Origin: Triatoma infestans
Taxonomy: Eukaryota > Arthropoda > Insecta > Hemiptera > Reduviidae
Length of the DNA: 64,000 nucleotides
Reading direction: 5' to 3'
Assembly (NCBI GenBank): GCA_011037195.1
Contig: JAAEAF010001117.1
Span: 62,001-126,000, forward strand
A model generated the notes under the pieces. That model had not been told where the DNA came from and ran no database searches. It saw only the letters and a list, made by a program, of their open reading frames with translations. Position 1 is the stretch's first letter. Each line of letters starts with the position of its first letter. The position numbers were made by a program, and so were the translations under genes. Of this stretch, positions 53,740 to 63,302 are shown piece after piece.

Positions 53740-55530
53740 AAATATTTAATCAATTTAGTGAAGACGATCTGATCTTAAGAGAATCAATAACGAAAATAAA
53801 TAAGTTATTTAATTTATTATAATCTCCGATGCTTAAAAGATCAGACATCTTTTCTACATCAGAACTTAAATTAGATGTCAAATATTTGACTATGTAATTA
53901 TCCCTCAATGCATAATATCATCTTTCTCCTTGAAACACAGTTTACAATGTTCATCTGGGAAGAATTGGTACTTTCCATTTCCTGCAATTATTCTTGGAAA
54001 TTTTTTATTTACCATACGAATTTGTGCTAACACTTTAATTTTTTCACTATTGCAAAGTAACTGCTAATAGTTTTCCGCAGTGCTATTAAGCGCACTGATA
54101 TGCCTAAAATATGTATTATAGTTAGAATTTAATAGAAAATTTATGTCCTGAGAGAAACAATTGTTCTTAAAACTTTCAATCATATTAGTTTTATGATAAA
54201 TAATCATTGCTACATTTTGGGAGTTTAATTAAAGAAATCAAAATTAATAGAAGATAAGCAAATTCTAAGCTGGGTTACCCAGTTAGAAGGTAATGAATAA
54301 TTATCCTCCAACTCTCCCAATCTGAGGTAACAAATCTTGGGAAGTCTATTAGCATCCATGTTTAATAAAGAAAGCCACCAACCGAGCATTCTCTGAAAAA
54401 TTCTAACCTTAATGTGTGAACGATCCTACTCAACTCTCACATAAGAATTTGGAGTTTGTTCAGGAAGCCTTAACTGAGTTTTGATAAAATATAAGTGCGC
54501 TCTTTCTAAATAATCAGCGTACTGACCAGCCCAGATTTCCGCCAAATACAAGAGTACACTTTCCACGGTCGACTCGTATAGTGTACATTTTGAGGCCCAT
54601 GATTCCACTTTTGAAAATCTGATAATATTATTTAGAGCGGTATTAGCCGAAACAAATTTGGAAAAAAAATATCTTTCACAGCTATACAGTGTGGTACAGT
54701 TGTACATGTTTTTAATCATCCTAAACATTTTGCCACATATTCCAATTTCATTTAATTTGAATCATAATTTGCAGTGAGGGACAGAGTCGAAGGCCCTTTG
54801 AAAATCTATAAATATTGCAATTACCTTCCTACGTTTAACCTTAATTGTATATTAATTGCTAATATTAAAGTGAACACAGCATCTCTGCATACTCGCGCCC
54901 TCCGAAACCCCATTTGCTCTTCCGGAATGAGATTATTTTCCTCTACCCAATTTACTAGTCTGTTGTATAAAATATAAGTAAAAATTTTACATATAGAATT
55001 GAAAATAGCTATACCGCCGTAATTCATAGGGTTTTGAGGGTCTCTTTTTTTATACAACATTCGCATTTTTAGTTTTAGCCATGCGCGAGGAAACTGTTCT
55101 TCATTCCAAATTCTATTGAAGAGATTTAAGAGATAGTGGGTTCAGGGAGCCGGAAGGTACTTAAAACATTCATTCGGGACATTATCAAAACCAATAGCTT
55201 TATTATTTTTGCAATTACGAATACTCTGTAATACTTCATCCAATTGTCAAGTCAGCATCAAGGGTGGGATGAAAATATTGAAAGTAGATTATCTCAGTGA
55301 GAGGTCGAGTAGGCATTAAATCAATGTAAAATTTTTCCCATTCAGACAATGGAATAGGCGAGCTTTCACTTTTCCTATATGTTAATTTTCTAATGCATGC
55401 CCAGAATTTTCTGGGATTATTAACATTATTCAATTTATTCTGAATTTTTTCTAAATACAATGACACAATTCCTAATTAGATCTTTATAGGTTTTCTTTTT
55501 TAATAGGTAACTGTTTTTAAGATCTGAATT
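53740..55530 (-). pseudogene. LINE reverse transcriptase region (palm deleted)
   Basis: It continues the element of the next two entries. Minus strand: NNPRKFWACIRKLTYRK (55,370-55,420), MNYGGIAIFNSICKIFTYIL and EEQMGFRRARVCRDAVFTLI (54,860-55,030), AIFIDFQRAFDSVPHCKL (motif A, about 54,765-54,825), MYNCTTLYSC, then directly FSKFVSANTALNNIIRFSKV and VLLYLAEIWAGQYADYLERA (54,500-54,610). The stretch that should hold the YADD motif between these is absent, so the polymerase cannot work. The 3' limit near 53,740 is approximate. Confidence 0.8.
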
Positions 55531-56646
55531 TTAATTACATTTTTTCAACTGCCTTAGAACTTTATTTAAATCTTTTTTAAGTAGGAAACACTCTTTACTA
55601 AACCATGGATTATTTTTCAAAATCTTATTAGTTACTTTCCTTTTTAATATTAACATTAGAGAATCAGACATTCCCGATACTATAGATTGATAAAAATTAC
55701 TATAAAGATCATCTATTGATTCACTATTATAATATATAGACGGGTTATTCTCTAATAATATATAAAAATTTTCTAAATAATTTATATTTCTATTTATGAG
55801 TGTTATGTCCATATAGTTATTCACATTGGACAAATCATCACTGAAATTACTGGTATTATTATTTATATTAAGTTTTAGTGAACAGCCTAAATGGTCAGAG
55901 AAATCGGATAAATTTATCACTTCTAAATCGTTAATTATATTTAATGTATGCACATTCACCCAAACAAGATCCGGGATGCTACACCCATTTTTAGAGATAT
56001 AAGTGAAGTGCGTCGGATTGTCACTCCGAGTTCTGCCGTTACAGACAAATAGTCCATAACTATCCAATATATCTACTAAACTACGACCTCTAGAGTTAAT
56101 TTCACTATCATAAGAATGCCTTTCAGGAAATAGGTGAGTTTCCTCAAACAAATTGTCATCTATAGGGAAGGAATTTAGAGTCCCAATACGGGTATTAAAA
56201 TCACCCCCTAATATTACATAAGAATGAATATGTAACGTTAGTATGTTATAAAGTTCATCAGAAAGTAACTGTAGATATTGATGACCAACCTGGGTAGGTT
56301 CCATATAAACCAGAAAAAGGATGACAGGAAGTTCTTGAAGCAGGAAGTTGATGCACAGCCAATTCTTGTTGCTATTAATAATTTTGATAAAACACACTTT
56401 GCTTTTCTTTAAAAAGATAAGAAGCCCACCACTACCTCTTCCTCTGGAATGATATTTATTTGCAGGAACAAAATGATAACTATACTCATTTAAGAAGGGA
56501 GGAGACACAAAGTTTTCCATATGTAGCCAGGTTTCACACAGGCAAATTATATCGTGTTTTACAAGAATTTCTTTTTCATTTGCTGTTAAATACGATAAGG
56601 TTCTGAAACCAAATATATTCCAGAATACAATAGTGAGAAACTGCAT
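55531..56646 (-). CDS. LINE ORF2 endonuclease domain (N-terminal part)
   Basis: An open frame of 371 codons. This is an apurinic-like endonuclease that would nick target DNA to prime reverse transcription. Visible catalytic motifs: the first-strand VFWNIFGF, CLCETWL (Glu), ILGGDFNTRIG (Asp/Asn) and LSDFSDHLG (SDH). The C-terminal part (NPWFSKECFLLKKDLNKVLR) is the usual linker before reverse transcriptase. The frame stops at 55,531, after which the transcriptase lies in other frames. The element sits in PIGO intron 2, antisense to the gene. Confidence 0.85.
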   Translation of the reverse strand: MQFLTIVFWNIFGFRTLSYLTANEKEILVKHDIICLCETWLHMENFVSPPFLNEYSYHFVPANKYHSRGRGSGGLLIFLKKSKVCFIKIINSNKNWLCINFLLQELPVILFLVYMEPTQVGHQYLQLLSDELYNILTLHIHSYVILGGDFNTRIGTLNSFPIDDNLFEETHLFPERHSYDSEINSRGRSLVDILDSYGLFVCNGRTRSDNPTHFTYISKNGCSIPDLVWVNVHTLNIINDLEVINLSDFSDHLGCSLKLNINNNTSNFSDDLSNVNNYMDITLINRNINYLENFYILLENNPSIYYNSESIDDLYSNFYQSIVSGMSDSLMLILKRKVTNKILKNNPWFSKECFLLKKDLNKVLRQLKKCN

Positions 56647-56858
56647 TCTGATTCGTTTAAAATAGTAACTTCTTTAGTATGACAGTGCCTCCCAGATACA
56701 GGTTCTAAAGAATTCTGGTATTCAGCAGCATCATATGTATTAATATTTTTAAATTTTCTATTCGAAACTTTATCAAAAGAGACTGTATGCATAAAATCGT
56801 CTTTTTCGGATATGTTAAATTTCTTTTGAGTTGCGCTGTTGTTACCATGCTGTGATTG

Positions 56859-57677
56859 CTACTCTGATACTACCACTTTACTGCTAAAAGTCTTCTGTTT
56901 TTTTAAATTGGCCTGCATTTTATTTCGCTCAGCTGAATTTAACCACTGGTCCAGTTGAGTTCTTGTTTTGGAAGTGGCAGGCCGACTGGAGTCTTCAGTT
57001 TGAGATGTAATATCATCATCACTACTTCTTCTTCGTCTCACAACCCTTCTTCTAGGAGTAGATCTCTTCCTTGGTGAAGTGGTCAGTTTTAATACGTCTT
57101 CATAAAATAATTTTTTAGAATTTAGAATAATGTAATCATATCTCAGTTTGACATTTTGTCCTTCTTCTCTTGCTTGCTTGTAATACTTATAAAGTACTTT
57201 TCTATGATCCCTCGTTTCCTTAGAATAATCTTCTGCAATGGAAAGGTTAGTCCCTTTTAAATTGATCCTTTTGTAGAGAATCTCATTTTTTTTTCTCTCT
57301 GATTCGAATTTTATTAGAATTATAGGTTTATTAGCCTTATTTCCTAACCTTCGGAAGTAAGTAATATCATTTTCGGTGCAGGGAACATCTAGTTTCGTAT
57401 TAATTACATTCATAATTTCCGTTATAATATCATTTCTATCAGTACTTTCCAATTCTAAGCCATATAACACCAAATTTCTGCATCTAACTTCCTTTTCCAA
57501 ATTCTTAATTTTTATGTTATTTAGACTGTTTAATTTTCTTAGTTCAGAATTTTCTTTTTTTAAAACATTAATTTCTTCACGTAATGTATCGAATTTATTA
57601 TTAGTTTCAGTAATCTGACCTTTTTGTGTTATCCTCAAAGAGTTTATCGCTTCAATAATTTTCTCATTATCTGCCAT
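56859..57677 (-). CDS. LINE ORF1 nucleic-acid-binding protein
   Basis: About 272 residues from the ATG at 57,677. An upstream in-frame ATG at 57,764 would add a hydrophobic stretch that looks like translated 5' UTR. Residues about 10-75 are a heptad-rich coiled coil (NNKFDTLREEINVLKKENSE). Next comes an RRM-like segment (RNLVLYGLELES, TYFRRLGNKANKPIILIKFE), then a basic C-terminus with Arg runs (STPRRRVVRRRR). This is the L1-type ORF1p plan. Co-location with ORF2 at about 210 bases spacing supports a full-length 5' end. The frame is intact. Confidence 0.8.
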   Translation of the reverse strand: MADNEKIIEAINSLRITQKGQITETNNKFDTLREEINVLKKENSELRKLNSLNNIKIKNLEKEVRCRNLVLYGLELESTDRNDIITEIMNVINTKLDVPCTENDITYFRRLGNKANKPIILIKFESERKKNEILYKRINLKGTNLSIAEDYSKETRDHRKVLYKYYKQAREEGQNVKLRYDYIILNSKKLFYEDVLKLTTSPRKRSTPRRRVVRRRRSSDDDITSQTEDSSRPATSKTRTQLDQWLNSAERNKMQANLKKQKTFSSKVVVSE

Positions 57678-58206
57678 TGTATGAAATTGCAAATAGAAGG
57701 TAAAATGAAAATAAAATGCTATAAAAATAAATTCCCAAACAAAACAGTCTTTTTCAGTAAACAATGATAATAAACTACAGTTTATTTTGCTCCAAGATTA
57801 TTTGTAAACTATGAATAACAAGAGGTAGGTGTACTTACTTATCCCCACTATGTACACGCCCACAAACAAGACTCACAGAATTCACTAAAATTTAATAAGT
57901 TCACAATATTTAATTGAAGTTAACTGGAAAATTGTTGAGTAGAATTTAACAAAACTTTGTCATAATAAATACTACCATTACATAATCTCCACACAAAAAT
58001 TTATTTTTTACAGTCACTTTTAACCAGATTATTAGAAACAAATCACTTAGCGTAACGGCTGAGATGTTCACTATACAGAGACTTGATCCCCACTCAACAG
58101 GTGTTATATATCATGTTACCTTCTAGGGAAGATTGGTTAAGATTGAGTTCATCTGGTATGATACCTGATAATTACTTCCGGTATTACACCGGACGGATTC
58201 TAGAAT
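57678..58206 (-). other. LINE 5' UTR and intron sequence
   Basis: The sequence upstream of ORF1 has no recognisable promoter. The element boundary probably lies within 57,800-58,130. No gene is supported. Confidence 0.35.
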
Positions 58207-58425
58207 GCATGGTAGGTTTGGAGCTGCTATCTATTTTGAGGCAAGAGATCAATTGGTGAATGTATCACTGTTTCCCAGGCTAAGGTTTAATGCTAATATT
58301 TGTTGTACTTTGGATGAGAGGGTACATAACTCAAACTTAAAAGGTGTTTGTATATGCTTGGCGTAGCTATATGCTCCCAGTGGGTTTAGTCCCTCCCTAC
58401 AGGCGGATAATAATAATAAGAGAAA
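58207..58425 (+). mobile_element. internally deleted LINE copy
   Basis: It opens with GGTAGGTTTGGAGCTGCTAT, the RNase H start seen at 63,308. It soon jumps to a C-terminal/3' UTR segment (GGCGTAGCTATATGCTCCCA, GTGGG...TCCCTCC) and ends in GGATAATAATAATAAG. The 3' UTR matches 48,305-48,365 in reverse. Confidence 0.65.
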
Positions 58426-58679
58426 GTTATTATAATGATATCCAATTTCCAAAGTTTAGATTTCTCTGAGAGAGTTTTGAAAAAAAAATATTTTTACCAA
58501 ATGATCTCAAAAATGTAAAGTCATAGGAAGCTCAAACTTGGTATACCGTTAGATACTACCACACGCATCAGATACGAAATTTTTGGGGCACAATCCTCCA
58601 TCAGCCGTAAATACGACCATTACTGGATGTTTGTTTATTTTCAATTTTGTACGATTTTCTTGAAAACGGTTCCAAAGAT

Positions 58680-59000
58680 TTTTTTTTAAACTTTGTATAC
58701 TGTCTACACATTAAATTACCTATCACTTTTATTTGAAATATTTTTCCGGGAAATGTGATTTTGGGGGGGAGGAATTCTGGAGGGGGATAGTAGCTCTAAG
58801 CTTGTTTTAAAGTATCACTTCAGTACTACGAATGGTTCTACCACCTAGATAATATTAATACATATTAGAATTATTGCTAGAATTCCAAAATTTGAAGAAA
58901 ATCGGGAAATCGAAAGTGCGTTCTCGGTGGAATAGGTTTTTGAGTTTTTTTTTTCTCTCGAAAACAATTATAACAGTTTCCTTTAAAACTTAAAAATGCT
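58680..59000 (+). repeat. TTTGAAGAAAATCG intron repeat, copy A
   Basis: Ordered blocks: (T)TTTCC(G/T)GGAAA, a G tract, ATCACTTCAGTA, ATGGTTCTACCA, ATTAATACATATTAGAA, TTGCTAGAATTCCAAA, TTTGAAGAAAATCG, GAATAGGTTTTTGAG, AACAGTTTCCTTTAAAACTT, ATGCTAACTGC. Some blocks recur at 59,640-59,850, 60,420-60,530, 62,165-62,400 and 41,580-41,650. It is non-coding and the class is unknown. Confidence 0.7.
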
Positions 59001-59252
59001 AACTGCGTAGCGCTGCCTATCACTTTTTTTTGGAACATTTTTTCCAAAAAATTAGTTTTTTTTTTTTTTTTGGAGGGGTTTTGGGTGGATTTGTCAATTA
59101 GATTTAAATCAAAATTGGCGCTATAAGCTTGAGACAGAAGGCGGTGCCCATAGTGTCCACTCAGGGTAAACATTGCAATTGTTTTAAGAGAATTTGTTAA
59201 TTAAATTGAATTAACTTTGTTTTTTGTTTTTTTGTTTTTTAATTTTTTTCAG

Positions 59253-59592
59253 AACAAGAAAATCGTATTTTTGGGCGATGATACTTGGACACAATTATAC
59301 CCAGATAGATTCTATCGAGTAACAGCATTTCCATCATTAAATGTTTGGGATTTAGATACAGTGGATAAAGGTGTTGAAATAGGATTTGATTACGAATTGA
59401 ATGCTACAGATTGGAATATATTGATGGGCCATGTGCTTGGTGTTGATCATGTGGGACATAAACATGGTCCATTGCATCCAGTGATGCCAGTAAAATTAAA
59501 ACAAATTGATAGATTAATTAAAACCATTGTGGATAGAATTGATAATCATACAGTTTTATTGGTATTTGGTGATCATGGAATGACGGATAGCG
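59253..59592 (+). CDS. PIGO: PIGO exon 3
   Basis: It encodes about residues 152-264 of the lumenal phosphodiesterase domain: KIVFLGDDTWTQLYPDRF (GDDTW metal-binding block), FPSLNVWDLDTVD, HVLGVDHVGHKHGP (metal ligands D, H) and LLVFGDHGMTDS. The acceptor TTTTTTCAG ends at 59,252 after a poly-T tract. The donor is G|GTCAGT at 59,593 (GT, phase 1), and the split Gly codon is completed by exon 4. No active-site residue appears lost, so the enzyme should be functional. Confidence 0.93.
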
Positions 59593-59639
59593 GTCAGTCA
59601 CTCAGTAACGTTATACTTCCCTATTAAGTACAATATATG

Positions 59640-59850
59640 GTTCTACCATTTAAGAAGAATTGCTAGAATTCCAAATTTGAAGAAAATCGCTTTAACCGGA
59701 TATTACGATTTTACAGAGTAGGTTTTTTGAGGTTTGGGGGGGGGGATTTTCTAGAAAATATTTTTAACGATTTCCTTTAAACTTGGAATGCTAACTGCTT
59801 AGATATAGGCCTATCACTTTTAATTGTAATATTTTTTATTTAAAAAAAAT
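59640..59850 (+). repeat. TTTGAAGAAAATCG intron repeat, copy B
   Basis: GAATTGCTAGAATTCCAAAT, TTTGAAGAAAATCGCT, TTACAGAGTAGGTTTTTTGA, ACGATTTCCTTTAAACTTGG, ATGCTAACTGCTTAGA and GGCCTATCACTTTTAATTG follow the order of copy A. Confidence 0.7.
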
Positions 59851-60087
59851 TTATTTTGGATAATTGTGCTGAATTTTTTGGCATTATATGCAGTTGGTTT
59901 ATTTTTTGGTGCGCATATTCGGCCACAATATAAATCACTTCTCTACCTACCTACCTGCCTAGGGTAGTAGATAGGTTATGTACTTATCTCTATACTACTT
60001 TTATATTTATGTTAGGACAAATATGTAATATCTGAGTGAGTGTTTCATACGGAATTTTTTTTTTTATTATTATTATGTATTGGACAG

Positions 60088-60317
60088 GTGATCATGGTGG
60101 TTCAAGTGAACAGGAAGTGACGTCAGCTTTAATTGTTTACAGCCATAATAATAATATCATTAGATATTTTGATTATGTAGAAATTATAAACCAAATTGAT
60201 ATTGTACCGACATTAGCACAATTATTAGGGGTGCCAATATCATTTTCAAATTTAGGAAGGACACTGTTGACAAAAGCGCCAAATGCAAGAAGATATTTAA
60301 GGAATAACCTTAGACAG
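60088..60317 (+). CDS. PIGO: PIGO exon 4
   Basis: It encodes about residues 265-341. It opens by completing the SGDHGG motif (GDHGGSSEQEVTSALIVYS), then YVEIINQIDIVPTLAQLLGV and a polar stretch leading to the membrane part. The acceptor GGACAG ends at 60,087. The exon ends on a complete codon (CAG) before GTAACT at 60,318. The VPTLAxLLGVPIxFxNLG block is diagnostic of the PIG-N/O/G family. Confidence 0.93.
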
Positions 60318-60419
60318 GTAACTAACTTGAACTTTATTTTAAAGCTTAAGCTTTATTTTTACTTTGTTTTTAGGTCCTATGAGTCTGAAAAATTAAAACC
60401 CATCACATTGACCTGAAAC

Positions 60420-60531
60420 ATTTTCCTGGGAAAATTGATTTTTTTGGGGGGTTCTGGGGGTACAGTACCACTTCAGTATAATTATGGTTTTTACCATTTG
60501 TATTATATTAATACATATTAGAAGTATTAAT
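60420..60531 (+). repeat. TTTGAAGAAAATCG intron repeat, copy C (partial)
   Basis: TTTTCCTGGGAAAATTGATT, a G tract, ACAGTACCACTTCAGTATAA and ATTAATACATATTAGAAGTA correspond to the left half of copy A. The tRNA-Glu-type SINE is inserted at its right end. Confidence 0.6.
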
Positions 60532-60660
60532 GACCTCGCGCGTTGGTCTAGGCGGCTAGCGCACTCGTATTTGGTGCGAGAACCCTGGGTTTGATTCCCA
60601 TGAAGGTAAAGTCAGTGTTGACCCAACATCGTGGTAATCTCGCTGATTTTGGGTTTTTTA
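60532..60660 (+). repeat. tRNA-Glu-derived SINE in PIGO intron 4
   Basis: TTGGTCTAGGCGGCTAGCGC (box A), CTCGT...GCGAG anticodon arm, GGTTTGATTCCC (box B with one change), GTCAGTGTTGACCCAACATC body, ending in a T-rich segment. The tail seen in the 24,321 copy is missing, so it is 3'-truncated or belongs to a shorter subfamily. Confidence 0.8.
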
Positions 60661-60900
60661 ACAAACAAACAAAACTAAGAAAACACGTATTACTTCCTGT
60701 TACTTCCTAGTAAGAGGAAGTATTGTTAATCGTGTAAATTTTTTTTATATCGAGTTTTCACCGGAAATATCCGTTTTGATGCCCCTATGAGACCCAAAAA
60801 AAGCGATTAGTCTGCCCACGCGCGTGTGTGTGTGTTAGTGGGATAGCATATTTTTTTTTTTGGCTTGTTCCACTTTTAGTGGGTCTCCTCTACCTTCAAA
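60661..60900. other. intron sequence, unassigned repeat
   Basis: AGGAAGTATTGTTAATCGTG, TTTTCACCGGAAATATCCGT, TTGATGCCCCTATGAGACCC and a GT microsatellite (60,822-60,836). It looks repeat-derived but has no second copy in the window. Confidence 0.35.
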
Positions 60901-61345
60901 TCCTCTATGGACTCTTTCATTCTCTTCTATTTAAAGCTTGCTCTTCGCTCAATCCATGTCCTACTAAACTCTCTTGAATTTCGTCCATCCATTTTCTCCT
61001 CGGTTTTCCCCTTTTCCTTCTTCCTTCTACTTCCCATCCCAAAATTTCCTTTAGTAGCCTTCCATCTGTCAGTCATCCTTTCCACATGACCAAACCAACG
61101 TAACCTCTGCCTTTCTAATATTTCCAGAATGTTTTCCTTCACGTTCATGATACTTCTAATGTGAACATTTTTAATTTTTCCTCTTCTGGACTTCCTTGCT
61201 GAGCGCCTCCAGAAGTCCATTTCGACTGCTAGCAGTTTACTTCGCAAGCTTTAGGTTGTGGTCCATGTCTCAGTTCCATAAGTAATTATACTTTGGAAGA
61301 CAGTTTTGAAGATTAGGCTTTTGTTTTAGGAAGTATTACGGGGCT
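60901..61345 (-). pseudogene. RTE-like LINE C-terminal fragment
   Basis: Minus strand: AVEMDFWRRSARKSRRGKI, VHIRSIMNVKENIL and RQRLRWFGHVERMTDRW at 61,055-61,235. This is the post-palm segment of RTE-type reverse transcriptases. It is followed by a lysine-rich GRRKKEKGKTEEKMDG region. It lies in PIGO intron 4, antisense. Confidence 0.8.
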
Positions 61346-61539
61346 TCACAGTACTGGATTTTCTTCTCTGTAGCATTTTTATTATTATTTTTTTTTTTTG
61401 TGGTGGTCGAGGAGCTGGCCTGACGCATCAACCCCCAACCTGGAGGGCCAGGAGGTTTGATTTTGTGGTCCCCTTCCCCTAGAAAGATTGCCTTCACTAT
61501 GGCTGAGAGTCCTCTATCCAGACAGCATATTTCAAAACC
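61346..61539. other. intron sequence, possible LINE 3' end
   Basis: GAGGAGCTGGCCTGACGC and AACCTGGAGGGCCAGGAGG have the GC-rich look of retrotransposon sequence. No motif is readable. Confidence 0.3.
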
Positions 61540-62110
61540 GAAAAAAATTCAGAAATTTTCAAACTTAATGTTTCGTTAAAATGCTACTTGGAGACCTGGA
61601 GAATAAGCTTTTCATGAAAATTGTTCAGCCGGAAGTGCCCACTTTATTTTTTCTTCAGGATTTATGACTTCATCCATCTAGTGATCTATTGTACCCCTCT
61701 CCAGAGTCTTGGAGGGTTCATTGTAGAGATTCCGCACCCGAGATCTCAATTTTGACAACCTTTGCTCCACCACGGGGTATCCTTACAACAGTGTGGTCTG
61801 TTAATGTGGCAGCTATCCTCAAAGGCGCTTTATATTTGCCCCCATTAACCTCCTCTAGATATTACTTCAACTACAGCCGACACTGTGGTGCCTTCACAGT
61901 GCCGACACAGTTAAGCGCACAACCTAAATTTGTTTTAAATTCGTCCCAATTTGTTCGACTGGGGTTTCTCCAATCGCTGAGCCCCTCTAAGTCGAACATA
62001 ATAATCCTATGATCTTGAGAGGAGGGGAGGCTCTCGTTCGAGACTTTCCAGTTCCAAAAGCATTGCCCGATACTTGGATTTCCAAATCGTAAGATCAAGA
62101 CATTCTTCCA
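61540..62110 (-). pseudogene. R1/I-type LINE endonuclease fragment
   Basis: Minus strand, about 61,930-62,040: WKVSNESLPSSQDHRIIMFD (SDH-type motif with S changed to Q) and NPSRTNWDEFKTNLG. Then, with stops, CRDTPWWSKG-like sequence near 61,770-61,790. This is the end of the endonuclease and the linker to reverse transcriptase, and the only endonuclease relic of this class in the window. Confidence 0.7.
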
Positions 62111-62149
62111 AGTGCCCTTTACTTGAAAAATATTTTTTCAATTTACTGC

Positions 62150-62410
62150 TATTTTTTTTTTTTTTTTTTTTTTAACGGCTCCAACGATTTTCATTAAACT
62201 AAGTATGTGAATTACGCAAGAGCTACAACTTTTATTTGAAATATTTCAAACTCATTTAAGGGGGGCTTTTAGGTGGATGGGTGGAGATTATGTTTTTCCT
62301 CTAAAATGTTATCATAGTTGATTGTACAATTCTACCATTAAAATTAATTAGAAATATATAAATTGCCAAAAATTCTGAGGTTCCAGAAAATTAGTAAATC
62401 TAGGGTGTGT
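62150..62410 (+). repeat. TTTGAAGAAAATCG intron repeat, copy D (diverged)
   Basis: ACGGCTCCAACGATTTTCAT, ACTTTTATTTGAAATATTTC, a G tract, then ACAATTCTACCATTA and AATTGCCAAAAATTCTGAGG keep the block order of copy A (58,680) with more changes. Confidence 0.45.
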
Positions 62411-62501
62411 TCAGACTAACTATAAAATTTGTTGAATTACAATTTTGTAAACTGCAGTGTGAGTGTTTCAGTTTTTTTTTTTTTTTTTTATTTATTTACA
62501 G

Positions 62502-63169
62502 ATTTATAACTACGTATTGAAGTATTCAGAACAAAATTTACTTTTTAAAAATGAAATTAATGAATTAACTGAAAATTATAAAATTTTAGAGAAGAAATAC
62601 CATAATAATGGTGATAATGATTATATAAATTCAGTGATTAAATTTATAAAAATTGTACAAAATCTATGCCGTAACCATTGGGTACAATTTAATTATTTAT
62701 ATATGATATTAGCAATTATTTTATTATTTTTAACAATTTTTTTTATATTTTTAATTACAATTTGTACAAATTTTATTATAGAAAAAATAATTTTTGATAA
62801 TTTTTTGAATTTTGGTTATATATCGATTTTAATTATAGAATTTTGTATTATTTTATTATATTTGTATAGATTAATTTCTAATTTTATTTTTATATCATAT
62901 TTAATTACTGTTTTATTATCACAATCTTTATTATTATTAATTTTTTTAAAGTATAAAATTTATTTAAAAAAAAATTTATTTATATTTATAAAATCATTAA
63001 ATTTACGTATTATCTATGCTGTAATAGTTTTACTATTAAATTGTCTAGCGATATTTAGTAATAGTTTTATTGTAAATGAACAATATGTTAATTTTTATCT
63101 ATGTAATGGCCTAATTTGGATATCACTATTGAGCGCTCATACAGCTGCATACAGAAAATCTTGGAACAG
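62502..63169 (+). CDS. PIGO: PIGO exon 5
   Basis: It encodes about residues 342-563: a lumenal stalk (YNYVLKYSEQNLLF, with many charged residues) and then at least five hydrophobic helices of the multi-span C-terminal membrane domain (YLYMILAIILLFLTIFFIFL, ISILIIEFCIILLYLY, LITVLLSQSLLLLIFL, IIYAVIVLLLNCLAIF). The acceptor TTTACAG ends at 62,501 after a pyrimidine tract. The donor AG|GTAAAT is at 63,170 (phase 2). The strongly AT-biased codon use matches the rest of the gene. The remaining C-terminal exons must lie beyond 64,000. Confidence 0.88.
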
Positions 63170-63302
63170 GTAAATTGGTTTACAGTAAGGTTGACAGTCA
63201 TTTTTTTTCCCCTTACGCCTGTGTCATGGCATTATCAACCATTCGACGTCTCGTTGCCCAAATATAATTCAGGTCGCCCCCCCCCCCCCCGTATTATACA
63301 GA

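Noticed and set aside
57376..57618. 80-codon plus-strand open frame
   Set aside because: It is the complementary strand of the LINE ORF1 coiled-coil region.
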